In this document: positions 10,491 through 20,731 of the stretch, piece after piece
How the letters are laid out: the number at the start of each line of letters is the position of its first letter
How positions within the stretch are numbered: position 1 is the stretch's first letter
Source: Mycteria americana
Taxonomy: Eukaryota > Chordata > Aves > Ciconiiformes > Ciconiidae
Assembly (NCBI RefSeq): GCF_035582795.1
Contig: NW_027445653.1
Span: forward strand, 372,001 to 436,000
Length of the DNA stretch: 64,000 bases
Direction: 5' to 3'
Position numbers and translations under genes: made by a program
Notes under the pieces: generated by a model
What the model was told of the DNA's origin: nothing
What the model saw: the letters and a program-made list of their open reading frames with translations, nothing else
The model's database searches: none

Positions 10491-12705
10491 CTGGTCAAGG
10501 AGGAAAAGGCAGTGACAAGTGAGCAGAGACTTCTCTGAGTGAAACCTATTCCATGTCTCAGAGAAACAGCCCTCGTGGCCTCTCTCTTTCCAGGAAGGCC
10601 TTCGTGCAGCTCCCTGGCTTGAGCTCTGGTCTGTGCTGGGTTGGGGTGTAGTGGGGAGCAGGGGACTCTTCTGTGGAGGAATCAGTCCTGCTGTGCAGCC
10701 ACAGCTAAACAGGAACCAGGAGTGATCTCAGGGTCAATTTACTCATGGTTTCAAAGAGCTTTTCAGCATTGTCCTTCCCAATTCACCCAACTGCAGAAGC
10801 AAGGTGCAGGTGGTTTGCTTTGTTTATTTTGCTCCTGTTGCCCCTCTCACATCTGGGGAGTGTTTTCTGAAGGCAGAAATCCTTGGCATTTCTGCTACAC
10901 CACAAGTGCTATACTGAGGGTCCTGAGAGGCAGAAGGACAGACCCTTAGTGCAGATGGAGGAGAGCTGGTCTGTCCATCACTCTTGCTCCCAGCTGTCCT
11001 TGGCTCTCACCTCTTTGGTCTGGATGGTGATCACACTCAGATGTTCCCCTGAAAGGAAATTGGATTCTGCTGGGAACAGCTGAATCCAGCCTGAAAGGGC
11101 AGATGATCTCCACCCTCCCCTCCCCAGGGAAGAGCTGTGCTCTTCTGGATGCCCTAAAAATGGGGTGTCCTTAACGGACAGTCAGCCTTATCCCCATGCC
11201 ATGGACTGCTTTGCCCAGTGCCCCACAGAGCCGCCTTGCACCCACGGAAACATGAGCATGGCAGGACCTGCAGGATCAGCTGCTGAGCTGCAGCTGAAAC
11301 CCCCTTTCCCAGAGAGCCTGAAAACAAGAGCAGCAGCACCAGGGAGGGGTGGGGAAACCAAGAGAAATGCCTCAGTGCTTGTGCCAAGGGAAGCAGGGCC
11401 AGGACGGACAGACAGGCACTTGGGAGAGTCTCCTCTGCTGCAGAGGAGGCAACTCCTGCCCTGGAAGCCCTGACCTTGAGGGCAGAGGCTCTGCTGGGTG
11501 GGAGAAGAGCCCAGGGGGCCTTGACTGGGGAAAAGGCATGCTCACTGAAGGGCTGGCAGGGAGGTGCCCAGATCCCCCTCAGCCTTTGCTGTCAGCACCT
11601 TCCTCTCAGTCCCTGCCCTTGTCTCTGCTGCCTGGAGCTGTCCCTGCCAGGAGCCGTTTCTCTGTCCCCATGTCTCCTCCCTGCCAGTGCTCACAGAGCC
11701 CATCCCACGCACTGGGTGCTTCAGCTCTGCGTTGCAGACTCCTCCTGGCAGCAGGGCACTGGCCAGGGCCATCTGTGTGTTGGCAAGTCCTAAGGAGCAC
11801 CTCAGATGAATCCTGAAGACACCATAAAGGTGACATTGGTGCTTTCTGTAGGCAAAGGAATGGGTGAAGGGACTTTATCAGGTTCCCTGAGAACCTATTG
11901 ATAACTCACTGTAACGCTGTAGGAGTCTCGGTCATTCGTCCAAAACTGAAAGAACCATCACCATTCCTCACCACCACCACCAGCACAGCAGGAAACTGGA
12001 AACACCTTTAGACAAGGTAGCCCCTGCCTTGACACGCTTCTTGAAAAGTCCCCTGGGAAATGTCCTGGGGGTGATGTGGAGCTGTGAGCAGCCCTGACCC
12101 ATGCAGCACCCTTTGGACAGCAGAAGGACCCTGCCCTGACGGGGGTGGCTCCTTCCACCCACAGCCTCTCCCTGCAGAGCCCTGGGGAGCTCCCCGGGCA
12201 GGCTGAGTGCTGACCCTGGCAGGCAGCAGACTCCCTGCCCTGGCACACAGCACCCAGGGGCACAGGGACCCTGCTCGGAAGGACAGCCCTGGGCACCCCA
12301 GCCTGCACACCCGGCTTCACACCCCTGCGGTTGTTCCTGGGAGAAGGCAGAGGTCATGCCCCGTCCCTCTGACGGTGCGGCACGGAAGCCCTGCTCTGAA
12401 GCACGTCCTCCTCAACACCGAAGGAGCCTCGAGAGCCTTCCTGGCAGATCTTCTTAGACATGGGCTATGCCTGCTTTAGGAGACTGCTCCAGGAAGCCTC
12501 TGCATTGCACTGCACCCAGAAACACATCATGCCCTGTCCCTCTGACGGTGCAGCAAGGAAGCCCTGCTCCAGAAGACGTCCTTATCCTCTGCACTAGAGA
12601 AAGTGAGAGAATTGTACTTACAGATCCCATGGGCTGTGGGATGTGCCAGCTTTAGGAGATCCCTTCTGGAACCACAGCTGCTTTGCCCTGTAGCCAAAGA
12701 CTTAC
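10491..12705 (-). other. Predicted intron 1 of OR2
   Basis: The acceptor TTTTCCTCCTTGACCAG ends before base 10490, 22 bases upstream of the ATG. The donor GTAAGT begins at 12705. Nearly identical to the OR5 intron (2,215 against 2,214 bases). Contains one candidate internal exon; no other gene is seen. Confidence 0.65.
10851..10922 (-). other. Candidate optional 5' noncoding exon of OR2
   Basis: In receptor sense the acceptor TTCTGCCTCTCAG is followed by 72 bases ending CCCCAGAT and the donor GTGAGA. It aligns with similarly bounded segments in OR4, OR5, OR6 and OR7. Splicing is inferred only from the sites. Confidence 0.35.
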
Positions 12706-12980
12706 ACTGTCAACGGCTGTGAAGATTTCTCCCCCAGTGAGCTCTCAGCATCCTCCAAGCCCAGGCTGCCTTTAACCTCTCTCTGCCTCACTGCTCTCCC
12801 CTCGCTGCCTGCAGGCAGTGCCCTCAGCCCTGCTGCCCTTTGCAGAGGAGCTGCTCCTGGGCAGAGCTGTCTCTCTGCAGCGCTGCCCGCTTGCCAGGAG
12901 CAAACTCCATGCCAGGAGCCCAGCCCAGCTCAGCAGCAGAGGACCAGCCCAAGGCAGCACTTTCTCTGCCCCCTCTGGGC
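12706..12980 (-). promoter_or_regulatory. Conserved 5' exon/promoter block of OR2
   Basis: Receptor-sense end TTGACAGT followed by GTAAGTC. The conserved core is at 12,831-12,976. It carries a 28-codon upstream frame beginning MEFAPGKRAAL. The same 28-codon frame (MEGAPGKRAAL) is kept in the OR3-OR7 copies. Confidence 0.6.
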
Positions 12981-14222
12981 TCTCTCCACGTGTCCCTGGG
13001 GCTCCAAGGGCTGACGTCTCATGAAGGGCAGCAGGGTCTCTCCTGGGGAGCGTAGGCAGACACTAACTGAAGCAATCACTGACTGTCCCTCTCTGAACAC
13101 TGCAGAGACAGAGTTTAGAAGTGGGATTTGCCCTAAGACACCGTGGGGGTCTACAGAGAGTTTCAATATTTGTCTCCCTTGACCCCTATCCCTGTCCCCT
13201 TGCCAGGCAGGACACCGTGGCAGTGACAGGCAGGGATCATTTCCCCACCGTGCAGGGCAGGGGTTCAGCTGAGTCCATCAGGTATTTCCTCTCTGGTGAG
13301 TAGCCCAGAGACTGCAGTGGGGTTCAGCTCTTCCCCATGCACCCCACAGGAGCTGAGATTCCTCTTGCTTCAGCTCAGCGTGCACAAAATAGGTGCCTGC
13401 AGAGCAGCCCCTGCCCTGAGCTCCCTCGGTGATCCATGGGGATGGAGGGTGGCAGTCAGCTGCTCACACACAAACACCTGGTGGCATCTGAGGTGCCAGG
13501 GGTGGTCCAGGACTTGTGGCTGTGTCTGCAAGCGCTGATGGAGCATCCATGGGACACCCCCACCTGCCTGAGCATGAGCTGGGGGGCTGGGAGGGAGGGT
13601 CCCTTGGTCACCTCAGGTTACACCCAATGGTTAGGGCATCTGAACGTCTCTTAGACTCACATGTCCATGGCAGCTGCTGGCCTTCCAGCTGGCCAAAAGG
13701 AGGAGTGCAGCAGAAGGAGGGTCAGGGCTCTCTCTGGGCTCCCTCCACTGCACTCACTAGAGCTCAGCTTACTACAAAACTCAGGCACGGGCACATCCCT
13801 GCATTGCAGGCACCGATATCATTTCAAGGCTCTTTCTAAGGGCATAAGAAAGGCCTCTGGTGCCATGCCAGGTGCCTGGGGTGCCCAGCACAACTGCATG
13901 TGGCTGGCAAATATGGCACAGGACCTCCAGGAAAGCCATGTCCCACTGGAGTGGGGGCTGGGCAGACAAACCAGGGCCTCCCAAAGGGGTCCGGTGCCTT
14001 TTTGCCAGCACCGGAATGCCAACAGCCCGGCAAGGAGGCAAGGTCCATCTCGTCTACACCCAGGGCTGCTGCAAGATTGGGAGGCACATCACACCAGGGT
14101 CTCCACTCATGTCCCTATACTCTCAACCCCTGTCAGTTCTCTTCTCCTTTGTCCTCTACCCACCTCTACCCGTGACCGTATGAAGAAAACCCCACACCAC
14201 TGATGTCCACAGTCTGGCCGGA
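12981..14222. other. 5' flank of OR2 within the inverted arm
   Basis: No gene is seen. It aligns in reverse with 17,000-18,213 and directly with 43,861-45,100. Open frames here are not supported by coding features. Confidence 0.5.
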
Positions 14223-14267
14223 TTGCAGCCTTACCTCACCCAGGGACTTTCTCAGGGGTCCCTTGTG

Positions 14268-14510
14268 TTCCTGGAGATTGGCACAAGGTGCTGCAGAGTC
14301 CCCTCAGGCAGCAAACTGCTCTCTTGCAAGGCTGGCATGGACCAGGCCTGTTTTCCTCTGGCCTTGGGGACTGCAGGGATTGTTGTCTTCACGAGCATCT
14401 CATTTCATCCTTACGTTGCCACCTGCCATCCTTCCCAGCATGTCTTTGCTCTGAAGCAAAGCCTTTGCATATGTGGGGTCCTGGGTGCTTGGTTCCAGTT
14501 TTCTCCATGA
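14268..14510 (+). pseudogene. Olfactory receptor pseudogene, older class II type (P1)
   Basis: The plus-strand frame reads LLSCKAGMDQACFPLALGT and then FHPYVATCHPSQHVFAL, matching OR helix 3 and the DRYVAICHPLHY region of class II receptors unlike the OR14-type genes here. Only the middle of a receptor survives and the DRY motif is decayed to HPY. The reverse partner is P2 at 16,613-16,966, and there is a direct copy at 45,149-45,391. Family 6/10/11-like is a guess. Confidence 0.6.
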
Positions 14511-14937
14511 GAAGTCTTTGCTGAGCTGCTGCAACCCAAATGTGCACCAATGCCCTCAGCCTGGGACACAGCCAGGAGGGTCGGGAGCCCCTTAGTCCAT
14601 GACAGAGCTTCTGAGGGAACCACTGTGGTGACGTGGTGGGACAGGTAGCACAGCTTTGGGTACTGTGATGTACAGGCTCTTTAGGAGACACTGGAGGTGG
14701 CTGAGGAGATGTCATACGGAAACATCTCATGATCCTCCTAAGCACCTTCCTTGGTCATAGGCCAGCTGGGAAGTGGGAGGTGGAAAGAGGCTCAGCAGCA
14801 GCGATCCCTGTCTGGCTGGGTCTGCTTCTCACCCTTCCCAGCATGGCCACTGCAGGGTCACCCCATGGCCCCAGGGCACCACAGCCCCCTCGCTCTGCAG
14901 AGCAGCACCGCCAGCTCAGGGCCCTGTGGGGAGTATG

Positions 14938-15833
14938 TGTGAGAGACTGAAAGAGTTAATGTCTCAAACATTGTGGAGAGATGAGGCGCGATTTGCATGG
15001 CGACGGCAAGTGGGCTAGCATGGGATGGGGAGAGCTTTTCGGAGGAGAGACTAAAAGAGGTATTGTCTTGTAAGACACTGAAGGAGGTACTGTCTCAAAC
15101 ATTGTATCGAGATAAGGTGCAGCAAGTCGGCTAGCACGGGATGAGAAGAGTGCGTTGGAGGATGTGCAGTTACCATCTATGGCCAGAGGTCACACAGAGT
15201 TTTATCTAAGGAATGGGCCTACAATCACCCGAAACTTGGAATGAAACTCCTCGCAAACCACCCCCCTCCCCCCAGCGCCTGCAACCCTTTGTGGACCAGA
15301 GCAACATAGATCCTCCAGGGGTGTGACCTGAGGCAGGGATTAGAGTATAAAGAGACTCCTTCCCCAGGGAACAGCGCGCGCGCCCATCACCGGAGGATTG
15401 CCACGTCTGTCATCATCATCGCGGGATCCAAGGGTGGTGATATCTTTCCTTTTCTTTATCCTCCTCTCTTCTCTTTTCCTTTTCTCACTTCTCTTTTCCT
15501 CTACTCCTCCATTATATACATAGCTGGGCATATGAGTTTTGGATGAATTGTGACGGGTTGCCCGGAAAATAGCTCCATTGCCAAATTGCCTCTGTTCGTT
15601 CGATGAGCTTGCTAGTTCGTTAAGTTTGTAGTTTGCTAGTTAATAAAGTTGTTAGTCTAACTGTTCCTCTGAGTCATTGTCGTGACTCTACCGGCCTGCG
15701 GCTCTGCCAAGCAGAGATCGGCCTTTGTCGGTACAAATCCCTGGGGAATGAAAAAGATTCACCCATCTCGCTACACACCGAGTGGGACGAGACATGCTCT
15801 ATCCCAGAAAGTGACCACAAAACGTTTGGGTAA
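14938..15833 (+). mobile_element. Solo LTR of a second ERV family
   Basis: Starts TGTGAGAGACTGAAAG. It holds an imperfect direct repeat of about 100 bases in its upstream half (near 14,946-15,050 and 15,078-15,165), a TATAAAGAG box near 15,345, a pyrimidine-rich stretch near 15,445-15,510 and AATAAAG near 15,641. It continues into GTCGTGACTC-type sequence. The right edge is uncertain. It sits at the centre of the inverted repeat. Unit 2 keeps only part of it. Fossil. Confidence 0.65.
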
Positions 15834-15935
15834 AGCCCTGAGCAATCTGGTATGACCCTGCTTGGAGCAGGAGGTTGGTCGAGATACATCCCAAGGTCCC
15901 TTCCAGCCTGAATGATGCTTTAGGAAACAAAGAGA
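15834..15935 (+). mobile_element. CR1 LINE 3' end fragment
   Basis: Typical CR1 tail wording: GCCCTGAGCAATCTGGT, GACCCTGCTTGGAGCAGGAG, GGTCCCTTCCAGCCTGAATG. It is 5' truncated to about 100 bases. A remnant in unit 2 is at 45,936-46,015. Confidence 0.75.
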
Positions 15936-16449
15936 CTCTCTGTGACCTCCGTTTTTGGAGGATTTCAGGTTTCAGATCCACAAAGTCACAGCCAGCTTGA
16001 CCCTGGGGTTGGTGATACCCCACCCTTTGGTGGGAGGGCACCATTACAGAAATTACCAGATCCAGGTGAGCATCACCTATGTGGGCACACATGGCAGCTG
16101 TGCTAAGAAGCTGGCCCCAGGAACCTGCAGAAACCTCTGGGACGGTTTGCACCCTGCAGTTTCCCCTTCCCATGAGGTCAGGGCGATTAAAGTCCCCAAG
16201 GGTGGTGTGGGGTCATTGAACTGGCCTTCCTCAAATTGCTTCCATAAGACTTTGTCCTCTTCCTCACCTGACTCCAGGTAAGGATTTCCCACCAGCATGT
16301 CTCCCTACCTGGTCTCTCCTGTGACCCTCCCCCACAAGAGCTCACCCAATCTGCTGCCCATCCCATAGAGGACCTCCATACACCCAGGCAGCTCCCTCAC
16401 ACTGAGGGCCTCCCCCTCCTGATCTTCCCCACCTGTCTTTTCTGAGGAG
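15936..16449. other. Central spacer of the inverted repeat
   Basis: Single-copy within the unit and nearly identical to 46,016-46,530 in unit 2. No coding feature is seen. Confidence 0.5.
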
Positions 16450-16612
16450 CCTCTATCCATCCATTGCAGCACCTCAAGGTTCCTGACCTGTCCCACCACA
16501 CCTCAGCAGGTATTATATCAATGTCACAGCTCTGTGACAGCAGACGGGGCTCCAGCCCCTCCTGTCTGTGCTCCAGGCTGAGGCCATTGGTGCACATTTG
16601 GGCTGCAGCACC

Positions 16613-16966
16613 TCAGCTTGGTGCCACCAGGGCCAGCCTCAGCCTTATGACAGATCTTGTGCCCAAGATCCTGTGCAAGCAAAGCCCATCCTTGAGAGCA
16701 GAGGCATGCTGGAGTGGATGGCAGATGGCAATGTAAGGATGAAATGATGTGCCCATGAAGAGCGCACACCCTGTGCTCCCCAGTGCCAGAGAGAACCATG
16801 TTTGGACTGTGCAGTCCTGGCAGGAGAGGACTTTCCTGTCTGTTGTGTCTCTGCAGCCTGGAGGGCCTGTGGTAGAGGTGAAGCTGACCTCCAGGAAGGA
16901 CAAGTTGCTGCTGAAAACGTCCTTTGCTATGGACATCCTGTTGTCCGGGCACACTGTGAAAATCAT
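16613..16966 (-). pseudogene. Olfactory receptor pseudogene, older class II type (P2)
   Basis: The minus-strand frame has SSNLSFLEVSFTSTT (helix 2), DCTVQTWFSLALGSTGC (start of helix 3) and FHPYIAICHPLQHASAL (decayed DRYVAICHPLHY). It is longer and clearer than P1, which shares the same HPY change, so the parent was already dead before the inversion. N- and C-terminal parts are missing. Copy at 46,693-47,046. Confidence 0.7.
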
Positions 16967-18213
16967 TCACCTGTTCCTGGGTTGCATCATCAAGGGGGTG
17001 AATAAAGGATGGGGGTAAGAAGAATCAGCAGCATTTGGAAGCGTTGGCACACGAGCGGAGACCCTGCTGTGACGTGCCTCGTATTGATGCACTGCCTGCG
17101 GCTACTGGACAGACATGGGACAGACCTTGTCTCACTGCAGTGGTGGCATTCAGTCTCTTGCTCACACGCGCCAAATGTACCTGAGATGCCCTGTGGTGTC
17201 TGTTATGGACCAGCCCTGAATGGGGATAGCTGTGCTGTAGGTCCTGCACTGCCCAGCCAGCTGCACCCTCCAGTTGTGCTGGGCAGCGTTGGCACCTGAG
17301 GGAGCCCTACAGGCCTGCATTTGGCCATTAGGTTGAGCAGCTGCCCTGCAACAGGGTAGGCAATGTAGGGATGTCCATGGTAAACCTTCGGTTCCGCTTA
17401 GTGGAGATGCAGGAAATACAACTGATGGAGAAGAGACAGGCAGACTGAGCTCCCCCTGTGGCACATGACTTCATTTCATCGGGTGAATACCTCTATGGGT
17501 TGCCCTAAACATCCTCAGCAGGTACAGGTTTGGCTGTCCTAAGTGTGATCATCTTCTATCATTTCAGTTGGCCAAAGGGATTCCCCACCAGCCTCCAAGA
17601 CAAGGTGCCCAAATGCTGCCCTGTCTCTCAGAATTGCTCCACTAGAGCTTGCAGTCTCCTGCACATGTCCTGAACCACCTCTGGCACCTCAAATGCCACC
17701 AGGTGTTTGCATTGGACAAGGTCACTCCTGGCCTCTGTCTCCACTATTGACATGGCAGCTTAGATAAGGAGCTCACAGGGATTTTGTGCAGCTGAGCTGA
17801 GGCAAGAGGAATCCCACCTCCTGTGGGTCTGTGGGGTGTACTGGAGAAGCCCTATCCCCCTCCAGCCTCCAGGAATACTGAGGAGATCTGAGATGCCTAC
17901 CTGGACTCAATCCCTGCCCTGCACAGGTGGAAAGGATGCCCTGCCTGTCACTGCCTACGTGCCCTGCCTGACAATGGGACAGGAACAGGGGTTTCCAGAG
18001 GGGAACTTTGACACCTCCTGCAGATCCGCACTCCCTGGCAGAGCAATTCCCGCTGCAGGACTCAGCCCGTCTAGTGTTTAGAGAGGGACAGTCAGTGATG
18101 ACTTCAGTCTGCTTCCAGCTGTGCTCCCCAGGAGTGACCCTGCTGCCTTTCAGGAGCTGTCAGCCCTGGAGACCCCGGGACACCTCGAGGGAGCCGGGAG
18201 TGGAGGGGAGGGG
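16967..18213. other. 5' flank of OR3 within the inverted arm
   Basis: No gene is seen. Aligns in reverse with 12,981-14,222 and directly with 47,047-48,298. Confidence 0.5.
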
Positions 18214-18480
18214 GAAGCAGAGAAAGTGCTGCCTTGGGCTGGTCCTCTGCTGCTGAGCTGGGCTGGGCTCCTGGCATGGAGGGAGCTCCTGGCAAGCGGG
18301 CAGCGCTGCAGAGAGACAGCTCTGCCCAGGAGCAGCTCCTCTGCAAAGGGCAGCAGGGCTGAGGGCACTGCCTGCAGGCAGCGAGGGGAGAGCAGTGAGG
18401 CAGAGAGAGGTTAAAGGCAGCCTGGGCTGGGAGGGATCTGACAGCTCACCGGGGGAGAAATCTTCACAGCCCTCGACACG
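18214..18480 (+). promoter_or_regulatory. Conserved 5' exon/promoter block of OR3
   Basis: The core is 18,218-18,362. The block ends CCTCGACACG followed directly by the donor GTAAGTC at 18,481. It contains the 28-codon frame MEGAPGKRAAL... ending at TGA near 18,361. Confidence 0.65.
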
Positions 18481-20708
18481 GTAAGTCTGTGGCTGCAGGG
18501 CAACGCACCTGCAGTTCCTGGAGAGATCTCCAAAAGCTGGCACATCCCATAGCCTCTGGGATCTTTCAGGAGAGCTCTCACAACTTCTCTTCTATGGAGG
18601 AGAAGAGCAACCTTATGTGGCTTTTCTTCCGCTCTGTCATAGGTGCAAGACATGATGGCTGCCTTCTTCCAGGAAGGACCGCAGGGGTGTGATGCCGGGT
18701 GTGCAGGCAGGGGTGCCCAGGGCTGTCCTTCAGAGCAGGGTCCCTGCACCCCAGGGTGCTGCGTGCTGGGGCAGGGATTCAGCCGCCTGCCAGGGTCAGC
18801 ACTCAGCCTGCCCAGGGAGCTCCCCACAGCGCTGTGGGGAGAAGCTGTGGCTGGAAGGAGGGACCCCCGGCAGGGCAGGGTCCTTCTGCTGCGTGGGTCA
18901 GGGCTGCACACAGCTCCAGATCATGCCCAGAGCATTTCTGAGGGGACTTTTCATGAGTATGGTCATGGCAGGGGTTTCCTGCTTGAGTCTGTGCTTTCCT
19001 GAATCGGTGCTTCCACTTTGCTCTGGCTCACCTGGGTTGGATGGAAACACAGCCATGCAGCTTAGAGAAGGGGAGGAGACTTGTAAACTGTCACCCTGAG
19101 GTGTACTAGGAGCCTCAGCAAGTGCCTTCATCCCCTGCCAGCCTACAGGTAGCACCAGCAGCACCTTTCCAGGTTCCTCAGGGTTTGTATGACCTCTTCT
19201 GTAGCCCCTGCACACACAGCGTGGCTGCAGGGCAGAGCCGGGCACACAGGGGCTGGGCTGGGCTCTGTGAGCACTGGCAGGGAAGAGACATGGGGCCAGA
19301 GAAACAGCTCCCAGCTGGGACAGCTGCAGGCAGCAGAGATGGGCAGGAAGGGAGGGAACTGCTTATGGAAACCCTGTGGCAGGGGAGATATGGGCACCTC
19401 CCGGCCAGCCCTGCACTGCAGATGCCTTCCCCGAGCAACCCCCTTCATCTCTCCTCTCCCACCCAGCACAGCCCTCAGCCCTCATGGCCATGGGGTCTAG
19501 GCTGGGAGGCACCTCTGTGTCCAGCAGACCAGCAGAAGAGGCGAAGGGCATCCATCCCTCCTGCCACGGGCCCATTTCCCACTGACCAGCAATGGGGCTG
19601 AGGGCAACTGTCCGGCATTGTCACAGTCTGGGAGGTGTTGTGCACAGCTGGGGACGGGTAACGCTGCCCTGAGTGCCCGGCTGCCTCTCCCCTGGCCTCT
19701 CTTGGCCAGACCCTCACTGGACTTTGCCTGGTTTCTCCACTTCTCTCTTTTAAATTTCTCTTGTTCTTGCTGTCAGACTCTCTGGGGATGGGAGTTTCAG
19801 CTGCAGAGTCCCACACTGATCTTGTGGGTCCCTTCATGCCGGTGTGTCCATGGGAACAGATGTCCCAGCTTCCCTCTCACCTGTGGGGCTGTGGGCAAAG
19901 CAGCCTGTGGGGCTGGGGAACGACTCCATTTTCTCTTTCTGAGATGCCAGCACTAGGAGGACAATTGGCTATCTCCCTGGGGTGTCCCTCCAAGCTGTGA
20001 GCTGCCCTCCAGGATGCAGACCTGTGCAGAGCACCTCTGTTTTGTCTGAAAGCCCCATGGAGAAGTGCAGAGATACTACAACCGAGGAAATGCTGCTGGG
20101 TTGGTGAAATGAGCCCTGTGTGTCCTTGGCTAGAAGTGGGGTGCTGAGACCTTGAGAAAGGGTGAGACATTTTATGGTCTCTATGGGGTGGTGGATCCCT
20201 CTGCTCTCAGCAGTGTCTGGTTTTTTTTCAGGTTAAGGTAAGAGTCTCATTGCCCTCCATCTCATGAAGGTGCAAGCCCAGGGCAGCTCAGAACAAGACG
20301 GAGGGACAGACCAGCTCCCTCACTCTGCACCTAAAACCTCTCAAGGTGCCTTCTGCCATCCTGGTTCCTTAGCACTTGTAGTGCAGGTGCTTACAGGCCC
20401 TTCTGCATTAGGAGCAGTTTCATCTGACAAAGCTGAACACCAGGTCTGGCCCCTGCCCACACTGGTCCCATGAACTCCCTGCTGCAGAGCAGGGCTGACT
20501 CCTCAGCAGCCAGTGGGCAGAGGCCCTTCTCCTCAGGGAACGCTCACCAGCACCACCCAGAGCTCCAGGCACAGAGCTAAAAAAGGTCTCCTAGAGAAGT
20601 AATTGTGTGGGGGGAAGGGTGTATAAGGGTGCAGGTCTAGAAGAAAGGCTTTGATTTTCCTCAGAGAAGTCTCCCCTAACTCTTCATTGACTCTTCCTCT
20701 AAGGACAG
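18481..20708 (+). other. Predicted intron 1 of OR3
   Basis: Donor GTAAGT at 18,481; acceptor CTTCCTCTAAGGACAG ending at 20,708, 23 bases before the ATG. It lacks about 115 bases that OR6 has near 50,410-50,527, which removes the optional internal exon. Identity to the OR6 intron is very high up to about 20,170 and much lower after. Confidence 0.65.
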
Positions 20709-20731
20709 AACCCCACACCCAGAGGCAGCAG

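Larger units (their letters stand above)
9539..14700. repeat. Left arm of large inverted repeat, unit 1
   Basis: OR2, its 5' region and an OR pseudogene are mirrored by 16,450-21,667. Matching anchors in opposite orientation are the exon 1 blocks (12,706-12,980 against 18,214-18,480), ACACCTGGTGGCAT near 13,477 against its complement near 17,700, GTGCCCAGCACAACTG near 13,880 against 17,275, and GTGCACCAATG near 14,540 against 16,590. Arms are clearly diverged, so this inversion is older than the tandem duplication. Confidence 0.8.

Noticed and set aside
13661-14203. 180-codon plus-strand frame
   Set aside because: The unit 2 copy is open for only 115 codons, and the mirror arm at 17 kb shows no matching frame. 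GC-rich chance frame.
20231-20250. Possible six-base micro-exon between TTTTTCAG and GTAAGAG in the OR3 intron
   Set aside because: Too short to support without transcripts. Chance neighbouring of AG and GT sites.
20651-20731. 27-codon N-terminal extension of OR3 (and ten-codon extensions of OR2 and OR5)
   Set aside because: These begin at TTG, not ATG, and span the predicted splice acceptor. All seven genes share the MSN start.
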